Below are positions 58,329 through 64,000 of a stretch of DNA of 64,000 nt, in pieces. Source of the stretch: Porticoccaceae bacterium (GTDB lineage: Bacteria > Pseudomonadota > Gammaproteobacteria > Pseudomonadales > Porticoccaceae); the NCBI GenBank assembly GCA_024644595.1, contig JAHEHL010000004.1, forward strand, positions 77,224 to 141,223, written 5' to 3'. The notes beneath the pieces were generated by a model that saw only the letters and a list, made by a program, of their open reading frames with translations, was not told the DNA's origin and made no database searches. The translations under genes and the position numbers were made by a program. Within the stretch, counting starts at the first letter, position 1. Every line of letters starts with the position of its first letter.

Positions 58329-59507
58329 ATGAAACGAGAGGTTTTAGTGATCAACTGTGGTTCCTCGAGTATTAAATTCAGCCTTTTTACATCGCTCAAC
58401 GCACGCCTAAACCTGATACTTAATGGTCAGATCGAGGCGCTCGGCACTGCTGCGCAATTCTCCTTTAAATTAGCTCGTCGAGAATCGGCCAGCAGCATAG
58501 ATATCCCCCACACCACAAAGCATCACGATGCATTGCAGATCCTGTTGCAATGGCTCGATGGCCAGTTGGATAAAAGTGCCGAGCTCATCATCGGACACCG
58601 GGTGGTGCACGGTGGCACACAGTTTCAGCAACCCACTATTATCAACAATCAGATACTGGCTGAGCTCCACGACCTTATTCCTCTCGCCCCGCTGCATCTG
58701 CCACACAATGTGCAGGCCATCGAAATACTCGCTCAGCTGCGGCCCAATGTTATTCAAGTCTCCTGTTTCGACACGGCATTCCACGTAACACAGAGCAGAA
58801 CGGTCCAGCAATTTGCCCTGCCTGATCAATATTATGATCAAGGACTGCGCAGCTATGGCTTTCATGGCCTGTCCTATGACCATATCGCCCGAAATCTGAA
58901 ACAGCGAGACCCGCAACTGGCAGCAGGAAAAGTGGTGGTTGCCCACCTCGGTAACGGCGCAAGTCTCTGCGCTATGGACAATGGTCGCAGTGTCGACTGC
59001 AGCATGAGCTTTAGCACCCTCGACGGGCTGGTTATGGGTACCCGCAGCGGCGCCATAGATCCCGGGGTTATTCTCTATTTGCTGCAAAATCAACAGATGA
59101 GTCCGCAACAGATTAGCGACTTGCTCTACAAAGAATCAGGATTACTTGGACTGTCTCAGCTAAGCAGCGATATGCGCGAACTGCTGGACAGCTCTAGCGA
59201 ACAGGCAAAACGCGCGGTATCAATTTATATTTATCGCCTGTGTCGTGAAATAGCCGCCATGGCCAGTACCCTGCAGGGTCTCGACGGCATCGTATTTACA
59301 GGCGGCGTGGGTGAAAACTCAACGCAGATTCGTCAACAGGCTTGTCATCAACTGGCTTGGCTTGGCCTGTCGCTGGACAACGACGCCAACAGCGCAAGCC
59401 AGTCGCTTATTTCATCTCCTGACAGCAAGATAAAAGTGTATGTTTTGGAAGCCGACGAGGAGCAGGTTATTGCCCAGCTCGCTGTGACGGCTGTGCAACA
59501 GAGCTGA
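58329..59507 (+). CDS. ackA: Acetate kinase
   Basis: A 392-residue ASKHA-fold kinase: VLVINCGSSSIKFSLF (phosphate 1), GHRVVHGG, SCFDTAFHV (catalytic Asp region), SYGFHGLSYDHIA, HLGNGASLCAMDNGRS and FTGGVGENSTQIRQ all match AckA. A GGAG lies about 8 bases before the ATG. It interconverts acetyl phosphate plus ADP with acetate plus ATP. Directly after xsc it would use the acetyl phosphate that Xsc makes; most taurine clusters carry pta here. No pta is found in the window. Confidence 0.94.
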   Translation: MKREVLVINCGSSSIKFSLFTSLNARLNLILNGQIEALGTAAQFSFKLARRESASSIDIPHTTKHHDALQILLQWLDGQLDKSAELIIGHRVVHGGTQFQQPTIINNQILAELHDLIPLAPLHLPHNVQAIEILAQLRPNVIQVSCFDTAFHVTQSRTVQQFALPDQYYDQGLRSYGFHGLSYDHIARNLKQRDPQLAAGKVVVAHLGNGASLCAMDNGRSVDCSMSFSTLDGLVMGTRSGAIDPGVILYLLQNQQMSPQQISDLLYKESGLLGLSQLSSDMRELLDSSSEQAKRAVSIYIYRLCREIAAMASTLQGLDGIVFTGGVGENSTQIRQQACHQLAWLGLSLDNDANSASQSLISSPDSKIKVYVLEADEEQVIAQLAVTAVQQS

Positions 59508-59514
59508 AATCGGA

Positions 59515-60297
59515 TTACTTGACAACCGACTCCAATAAATCGGCCAGCTGATAAGGGTGAGAGCGCTGAGCGTTGTGGTCACTTATTAGGCGATAGATTG
59601 GCCACTCTCTCGATACTGCTCGCTGCCATGATGGGTCACTCTCTGCTGCTGTCTTTGCGCCACTTTCATTATCGACAAACCCAATATAGACCGCAGGCAA
59701 ATTTTGCGCGTGCACATTATTAAAAGCGACCGGCTCTGTCAGGGTGGCGAGGGGCTGCGGTACATCACCTGGTGGAACCAAATCCGGATTGAGCCAAGAA
59801 AAGTAAACCATGCCATCCTCCACCCGATGCTCCGCCATATCTGGCCACAGATCGAAAGCTGACATTCCATGAGCGGGAACAGCGGCATCAAGAAACACCG
59901 CTTGTTTGATTCTGTCTGGCATATGATTCATTACACCTGTAATCACCATGCCGCCATAACTATGGCCGACCAATACCACCTGATTCAATGACTCGAAAGC
60001 GATGGTATGTGCAACATCGAGGATATGCGTTGTGAGATTTACCCTGTCACTCGCTAGATGAGCTCTTTCTCCCAGGCCGGTCAGAGTAACCCGATATACC
60101 TCATGACCTCTGTCGGTTAATATTTTATCTACACCCTTCCAATCCCATGCGCCTCCGCTTGCGCCGTGAACAAAAACATAGGTATGCATTGATTTATCAA
60201 TTCCCTGCTCCGGCCGCCCATCAGCATCGCCCAGCCAAATAGCTGATACGGCGACTAAACCAGCAACAAGAGCTGTTAAAAGTAATTTCATATTCAA
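59515..60297 (-). CDS. Exported alpha/beta hydrolase
   Basis: A 260-residue alpha/beta hydrolase with an N-terminal signal or anchor (MKLLLTALVAGLVAVSAIWLG). FVHGASGGAWDWKGV (oxyanion loop), VGHSYGGMVITGVM (nucleophile Ser at about 113) and ISDHNAQRSHPYQL (His) are clear. The pattern resembles the salicylate esterase/hydroxynitrile-lyase-like family. Substrate unknown. It converges on ackA with only 7 bases between stops, so read-through antisense is possible. Confidence 0.85.
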   Translation of the reverse strand: MNMKLLLTALVAGLVAVSAIWLGDADGRPEQGIDKSMHTYVFVHGASGGAWDWKGVDKILTDRGHEVYRVTLTGLGERAHLASDRVNLTTHILDVAHTIAFESLNQVVLVGHSYGGMVITGVMNHMPDRIKQAVFLDAAVPAHGMSAFDLWPDMAEHRVEDGMVYFSWLNPDLVPPGDVPQPLATLTEPVAFNNVHAQNLPAVYIGFVDNESGAKTAAESDPSWQRAVSREWPIYRLISDHNAQRSHPYQLADLLESVVK

Positions 60298-60559
60298 CCT
60301 CTACAGTAAGCGAGGAAGCTTCTCAGAAAATGGCCAATTATGATAGCGCTGATAAAGAGTGCCCGGGGCGGGGCTCAAGTGCAACTTGAGCGATAATAGC
60401 CTTGACGCATCGCGCAGAAAAAAGCATTAACTGGATTGGTCCGGTTGTTGTTTTAAATGCAGCGGACAAGATACGCTGCTATCCAACCTACCATCCACCT
60501 CAATCAAAACCCGCGATGAACAAGAAGTAGCCGGGTCGGCTATAGGCCCGGGCGGCTTA

Positions 60560-60916
60560 TTGCTTAGTCAAGAGCGGTACATTAAGGATGTTCGGAGTTT
60601 AACAAACATGGTTGTCGGTTATGTGGAGTCGCCACTTTACCCTGATGCAAATACTCTTTGGGGCGCCCTTACAGCTGCTGCGAGTGCTTACGATAATGGC
60701 CTGACTTATTGCCTATTTCCTGAGTTAAACCAATCTCTAATTGGTTCTTGTAACGGCCATAATTCAAACAGTTATGCTATGGGCCTTATAAAGTCCCGTG
60801 GAGGAGTAGCAACTCCATTGTCTATAATGCCCGGGATGACCAGTCTTGTACATCCAATAACTAATACGACAATTTATCCAGGTGTTCATAAATATGTTCC
60901 ATCATCAGAGTTTTGA
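60560..60916 (+). pseudogene. Fragment of an effector C-terminal domain (putative toxin tail)
   Basis: 118 codons from TTG 60560, or 102 from ATG 60608 (GGAG at 60594). The core SAYDNGLTYCLFPELNQSLI, GSCNGHNSNSYAMGLIKSRGG and the tail PGVHKYVPSSEF look like the last domain of a large secreted or polymorphic toxin; an Asn-Ser-Asn-Ser-Tyr helix start recalls papain-like or NlpC/P60-like effectors (from memory, not searched). The frame stays open upstream only to a TAA at 60428 and shows no domain or start, so the gene is probably a 5'-truncated remnant. A small membrane-protein gene follows, as immunity genes do. Confidence 0.5.
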
Positions 60917-60967
60917 TGAAAAATTAAAGGACTGTGTTTATGGGAAGTTACTTTGCAAAGGTGATAT

Positions 60968-61378
60968 ATGAGTAGTCAAAGGTACGCGAAGTATTTGCCG
61001 GTGTTAGACGTATTATTTCTAATTATATTATCGATATTTATAGGGTATCCACTTACACAATTATTTCCAATTTTGCAGGATGGGTTCGGAATTGTACCTG
61101 CGATATCTGGAATTATGTTTGGGACATTTCTAGTCGGATTTATTTATACAGCTATGACTAAGAGGCTATTTTTACTATTAGTTCTTATTGGCCTTATTTC
61201 ATCATCCTTACTGATTTTGTGGTCTACGGAGTGGTTGATTTCGAATTTATATACTCCTTTTAAAGAAATGCGGTCTGTATTGCTGTGGCATACCTTCCCC
61301 CTTTTTACAGGTTTGATTGCGGGCTTTCTTGTGAGAGTTCTATTCTACAAGCTCGTAATACCGCTAAAGAATAAGTAG
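60968..61378 (+). CDS. Small four-helix membrane protein, possible immunity protein
   Basis: A 136-residue protein with four hydrophobic helices (about 12-32, 40-62, 66-86, 105-130) and a basic end. No family recognised. The DNA is clearly more AT-rich than the flanking catabolic genes, suggesting transfer. It follows the effector-like fragment by 51 bases, with AAAGG before its ATG. The order toxin tail then small membrane protein is typical of toxin/immunity pairs, which is the only basis for that label. A tiny reading frame of 11 codons at 60940 overlaps its start. Confidence 0.6.
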   Translation: MSSQRYAKYLPVLDVLFLIILSIFIGYPLTQLFPILQDGFGIVPAISGIMFGTFLVGFIYTAMTKRLFLLLVLIGLISSSLLILWSTEWLISNLYTPFKEMRSVLLWHTFPLFTGLIAGFLVRVLFYKLVIPLKNK

Positions 61379-61380
61379 TT

Positions 61381-61458
61381 TTGACTAGTTCATCTACAGT
61401 TAATTTTAATGATTATATTGGCGGTGATAAACCAGTTCCAAGTAATGAGTTCAATTGA
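61381..61458 (+). pseudogene. Second effector-tail remnant
   Basis: A short frame ending at 61458 reads NFNDYIGGDKPVPSNEFN at its end. This repeats the tail pattern of the fragment at 60560-60916 (G-x-x-K-x-VPS-x-EF), with the same position relative to a following small gene. It starts right after a stop at 61372-61374 and has no upstream domain. I read it as the last codons of a second, deleted effector gene. Confidence 0.45.
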
Positions 61459-61484
61459 GTTTAATGAAAAATTGATGAGGGAGT

Positions 61485-62009
61485 ATGAAAAAATCGGTGC
61501 TGCATAAATTACTTTTGGCGATCGCTAGTTTTATTCTTAGCGGCTGTAATCCGATACCTAGCCATACCAAATGTAATTTGCCGTTCTTGGACGTAAATTC
61601 AGAAATTATTGCCATTGAGAAAATTGGTACTTGGGGTGTTTATCAAAATTACTGTCCTAAACCAATTGAAAGGGTTTTTGAGGTTGAGCGTAACTTTGGG
61701 GTAATTAAATTTGAATGGTGGGGTTCTCCTCACCGTTTATATTTATCAGTAAAAGGCAGCGAGAAAGATTTCTCTGAATTATCCGTTAATAATTCTGTAG
61801 TAATATTAGAAAAGGTAGATATTGACTCTGGGTGGTTGTCACAGTACTCCCATAGGATTACTTTTCCGAATAATGATTTTACGAAGCCAATATTACCCAA
61901 TATTAAATTTGAATTATTAGTCAAGAATGGTGATAGAGATAAAATTGATAGTATAGAAATGTCTTACTCAACAAGGATCTGTACCTGCAGCAGTGTCGAC
62001 TCAATATAA
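61485..62009 (+). CDS. Small lipoprotein, possible immunity protein
   Basis: A 174-residue protein with a lipoprotein signal (KLLLAIASFILSGC, lipobox Cys about 21) and a soluble domain with several cysteines (TKCNLPF, NYCPKP, RICTCSS). No family recognised. AT-rich like the previous gene. GAGGGAG precedes the ATG. It follows the second effector-tail remnant, so a periplasmic immunity role is plausible, but the sequence alone does not show it. Confidence 0.6.
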   Translation: MKKSVLHKLLLAIASFILSGCNPIPSHTKCNLPFLDVNSEIIAIEKIGTWGVYQNYCPKPIERVFEVERNFGVIKFEWWGSPHRLYLSVKGSEKDFSELSVNNSVVILEKVDIDSGWLSQYSHRITFPNNDFTKPILPNIKFELLVKNGDRDKIDSIEMSYSTRICTCSSVDSI

Positions 62010-62039
62010 TTAATTCAAATTGTTAAGTTCATGGTTTGG

Positions 62040-62285
62040 TTAATTCAACAAGTAGCGGATGCAAGCCCTGCTCAAAATTCGTAATTCCCCATTTTCCGAT
62101 ATAGCCGGTGCAGTTGTAATCCCCCCATTTTTAACCGAGTCTATCAGTAGAGGGTTAAGTGGCCTTTTATAAAACATCGCCGTACTCATGCCATGTTCAC
62201 GACACAGGTCGGACACTGATACGCCACGCTCATTTAATTTCAGGATCGTCATTATCTGACTATCGCTATATCTGGATTGACGCAT
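62040..62285 (-). pseudogene. IS3-family transposase OrfA, 3'-deleted
   Basis: The first 40 codons (RQSRYSDSQIMTILKLNERG, then VSVSDLCREHGMSTAMFYK) are the helix-turn-helix start of an IS3-family OrfA. After FYK the expected W-R-x-K-Y-G sequence is missing and the frame runs into the end of the element and flanking DNA. OrfB is absent. The element was therefore deleted internally and cannot transpose by itself. Confidence 0.85.
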
Positions 62286-62357
62286 AGAAAACCCCTTTGC
62301 TTGATTTTAGAAGAATTTTCTACATATAACCGTTTCGGATTTGCGGGGGGATTACAA
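62114..62357 (-). mobile_element. Internally deleted IS3-family element (MITE-like, ~244 bp)
   Basis: Perfect 13-bp terminal inverted repeats, TTGTAATCCCCCC (62114-62126) and GGGGGGATTACAA (62345-62357), bracket the OrfA start. The OrfA ATG lies about 70 bases inside one end, normal for IS3 elements. No target duplication is obvious. If transposase is supplied in trans it could still move as a MITE. Confidence 0.75.
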
Positions 62358-62476
62358 GAGCAGATGATGGCGGAGTTTTAGGGTCTGACACCGGACATTA
62401 GAACTATAGGTGGTCAAAAAGTGGACGCAAGCGTATCGCGCGTTATTGCGATAATAGCTGAAGTTCTTACTGTGTA

Positions 62477-62563
62477 TGGTGCCCGGGGCCGGACTTGAAC
62501 CGGCACGGTGTTGCCACCGAGGGATTTTAAGTCCCTTGCGTCTACCAATTTCGCCACCCGGGC
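62477..62563 (-). tRNA. tRNA-Leu (TAA)
   Basis: An 87-nt type II tRNA with encoded CCA, long variable arm and T-arm GCCGGTTCAAGTCCGGC. The anticodon loop is CTTAAAA with anticodon TAA at 62529-62527. Same order relative to tRNA-Cys and pgsA as in E. coli. Confidence 0.96.
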
Positions 62564-62601
62564 TGGGTCATTACGGTCAGGCTGGTGGGGCCTTGGGGAA
62601 A

Positions 62602-62675
62602 TGGAGGCGCCGGTCGGAATCGAACCGACGATCGCGGAGTTGCAGTCCACTGCATTACCACTTTGCTACGGCGCC
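62602..62675 (-). tRNA. tRNA-Cys (GCA)
   Basis: A 74-nt cloverleaf with encoded CCA. The acceptor strands GGCGCCG and CGGCGCC pair fully, the anticodon GCA is at 62643-62641 and the T-arm is GTCGGTTCGATTCCGAC. This is the intact copy of the duplicated gene. Confidence 0.97.
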
Positions 62676-62744
62676 TGTAAACTTTTCACTTTCAATTCTG
62701 TTCGTCGGTATCTGATCCGACAGTCGGAAGAATCTTAACAGCCT

Positions 62745-62800
62745 GGGGCTGTTAAGCCCCTTCGGGCTTCGCTGCGCTCGTTGCTAATTGCTTCGCAATT
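62745..62800. repeat. Cluster of small inverted repeats between the tRNA-Cys copies
   Basis: GGGGCT/AGCCCC (62745-62760) and AAGCCC/GGGCTT (62754-62769) overlap and are mutually exclusive hairpins. AATTGC/GCAATT (62786-62800, loop TTC) follows. The block resembles a REP-type element and replaces the 3' end of the truncated tRNA. Confidence 0.65.
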
Positions 62801-62805
62801 GGTCA

Positions 62806-62858
62806 AACCGACGATCGCGGAGTTGCAGTCCACTGCATTACCACTTTGCTACGGCGCC
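62806..62858 (-). pseudogene. Truncated tRNA-Cys duplicate (5' 53 nt)
   Basis: It is identical to the first 53 nt of tRNA-Cys, including the anticodon arm, and breaks off in the T-arm; the 3' acceptor strand and CCA are missing. The 5' flanks of both copies are also similar up to the GTCGG...CCGAC repeat (around 62704-62721 and 62887-62904), so gene plus leader were duplicated. It cannot form a working tRNA. Confidence 0.9.
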
Positions 62859-62964
62859 TTTAAACTTTTACCACTTAACTCTCATTGTCGGCATCTGATC
62901 CGACGGAGGCCGCTATTCTAGGGATTAATGGTAATAAATCAACCGATAATCGTGCTGTTATAGC

Positions 62965-63525
62965 TCACCGGTCGCCCGGGGCGCTTAGATGCGGCCAGGC
63001 GGCGCGCAGATAATGCAGCATCGACCAGAGCGTAAGTGCAGCAGCGATATAGATTGCAACAAAACCGAGCGTAGTGAGCAGTTCATTTTCTGGCTTGGCC
63101 GCCAGTAGCACTGCGATAGCGACCATCTGCACCCAGGTTTTTACCTTGCCGATCATCGCCACGGCCACGGTACCGTGATGACCTGTTGCGGCCATCCATT
63201 CGCGCAGAGCAGAGATGACGATTTCACGACCAATAATAATAATCGAGGGAATCGCAAACCAGGGGGTTGCGTGAACTTCGAGCAGTACAATGATGGCTGC
63301 AACAACAATCAATTTGTCGGCAACAGGATCAAGGAATGCCCCAAACGGGGTCACTTTGTTATATTTGCGCGCCAGATAACCGTCGACCCAGTCGGTGGCC
63401 GCCGCCGCACCAAAAATTGCCGCCGCAATCAGATTGTGCCACTCCCAGGAGGTGTAATAGATAACAATAAACACCGGGATCAGCGCAATACGCAAGATGG
63501 TAAGAGTGTTCGGCAGATTCCACAT
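62965..63525 (-). CDS. pgsA: CDP-diacylglycerol--glycerol-3-phosphate 3-phosphatidyltransferase
   Basis: A 186-residue inner-membrane enzyme with the CDP-alcohol phosphotransferase motif DWVDGYLARKYN...GAFLDPVADK (about 41-67) and several membrane helices. It makes phosphatidylglycerol phosphate, the first committed step to phosphatidylglycerol and cardiolipin. Start MWNLPNTLTILRIALIPVF is typical. It follows uvrC, as in E. coli, and precedes the tRNA genes. Confidence 0.96.
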   Translation of the reverse strand: MWNLPNTLTILRIALIPVFIVIYYTSWEWHNLIAAAIFGAAAATDWVDGYLARKYNKVTPFGAFLDPVADKLIVVAAIIVLLEVHATPWFAIPSIIIIGREIVISALREWMAATGHHGTVAVAMIGKVKTWVQMVAIAVLLAAKPENELLTTLGFVAIYIAAALTLWSMLHYLRAAWPHLSAPGDR

Positions 63526-63580
63526 TTAATCGTCTTCTATTTCAATGGCTGAAGCGTTGATGTACCTAGGTCGCTAGACG

Positions 63581-64000
63581 TTACTCATTGTACAGTGCAC
63601 TGTAAATAGCATCAGCAACCTTTTTATTTATATTTGGTACTTTCATCAAATCGGCGACGCTGGCTTTCTGAACTTCACGAATCCCACCAAAGTGTTTGAG
63701 AATATCCCGTCTTCTCGATGGTCCTACTCCCGGAATTCCCTCGAGCGGTGATGTTCGACGCTTTTTATCCCGACGCTGCTTATGACCGGTGATTGCAAAG
63801 CGATGCGCTTCATCACGGATCTGCTGAATCAAATGCAACGCCGCCTGCTGCGGCCGGGCGATCACCCGATTGTTTTGGTCGGCCAGAATCAGTGTCTCGA
63901 GGCCGGGTTTACGCGTGGTTCCCTTGGCGACACCTATGATCATCACACCGACTACGCCGAGATCGCTGAGCACTTCCTTGGCGATACCAATCTGACCCTT
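63581..64000 (-). CDS. uvrC: UvrABC excinuclease subunit C, C-terminal part (cut by window edge)
   Basis: The last 139 codons of uvrC; the frame continues past base 64000 (KGQIGIAKEVLSDLG). Visible are the end of the RNase H-like endonuclease domain (AHRFAITGHKQRRDKKRRTS) and the tandem helix-hairpin-helix domain (LEGIPGVGPSRRRDILKHFG; VPNINKKVADAIYSAL). UvrC makes the 3' and 5' incisions in nucleotide excision repair. The stop is 56 bases before the pgsA start. Confidence 0.96.
   Translation of the reverse strand, partial: KGQIGIAKEVLSDLGVVGVMIIGVAKGTTRKPGLETLILADQNNRVIARPQQAALHLIQQIRDEAHRFAITGHKQRRDKKRRTSPLEGIPGVGPSRRRDILKHFGGIREVQKASVADLMKVPNINKKVADAIYSALYNE

Noticed and set aside
60940-60975. 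An 11-codon frame with AAGGA upstream, overlapping the membrane-protein start
   Set aside because: Too short to support as a gene; may only aid translational coupling.
62110-62361. Target-site duplication around the IS3 remnant
   Set aside because: Flanking 3-5 bases do not match under either reading of the ends.

Overview
The window reads as chromosome of an aerobic marine gammaproteobacterium. The block thrS-infC-rpmI-rplT-pheS-pheT-ihfA-merR-tRNA-Pro, the order uvrC-pgsA-tRNA-Cys-tRNA-Leu, and rmf, rlmKL and nfuA are typical of that class. The TonB receptors, many acyl-CoA dehydrogenases, Na+ symporter and taurine genes suggest a Cellvibrionales-like marine heterotroph. That rank is inference, since there is no rRNA here.

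Region 1 (1-15300) is a catabolic cluster of the acyclic-terpene utilization (Atu) type, almost all on the minus strand: MFS transporter, AtuA, carboxylase beta (AtuC), AtuE-type hydratase, biotin carboxylase (AtuF), a GST, a paired acyl-CoA dehydrogenase and an alpha/beta hydrolase. A plus-strand SCP2 protein, an AtuD-like dehydrogenase and an AraC-type regulator lie beside it. A strong sigma70 promoter with an overlapping palindrome restarts transcription before the dehydrogenase pair.

Region 2 (15400-20100) has SOS-controlled imuA-imuB with a LexA box and no adjacent dnaE2, then metY and a stand-alone H-NOX haem sensor. Region 3 (20300-36400) is housekeeping: tRNA-Pro, translation genes, rlmKL, rmf, nfuA, metH and small genes. 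Region 4 (36400-50400) carries a P450-type ferredoxin, two TonB receptors, a large acyl-CoA dehydrogenase, DoxX, a carboxylesterase lipoprotein, an MsbA-like ABC exporter, a DUF6482 protein and a DUF3604 protein.

Region 5 (50560-59507) is a compact taurine dissimilation cluster: taurine-pyruvate aminotransferase, a YeiH/SuyZ-type anion exporter, an AGCS Na+ symporter, the MocR regulator TauR, sulfoacetaldehyde acetyltransferase and acetate kinase. Acetate kinase stands where Pta usually does, so acetyl phosphate could be cashed in as ATP. The tpa and xsc promoters share CTGG direct repeats with identical spacing, which are good TauR operator candidates.

Region 6 (60300-62960) is an AT-rich accessory patch: two remnants of effector C-termini with the same tail, each followed by a small membrane protein or lipoprotein (an orphan toxin/immunity array). 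After it come an internally deleted IS3-family element of about 240 bp, tRNA-Leu, tRNA-Cys and a truncated tRNA-Cys duplicate. pgsA and the 3' part of uvrC end the window.
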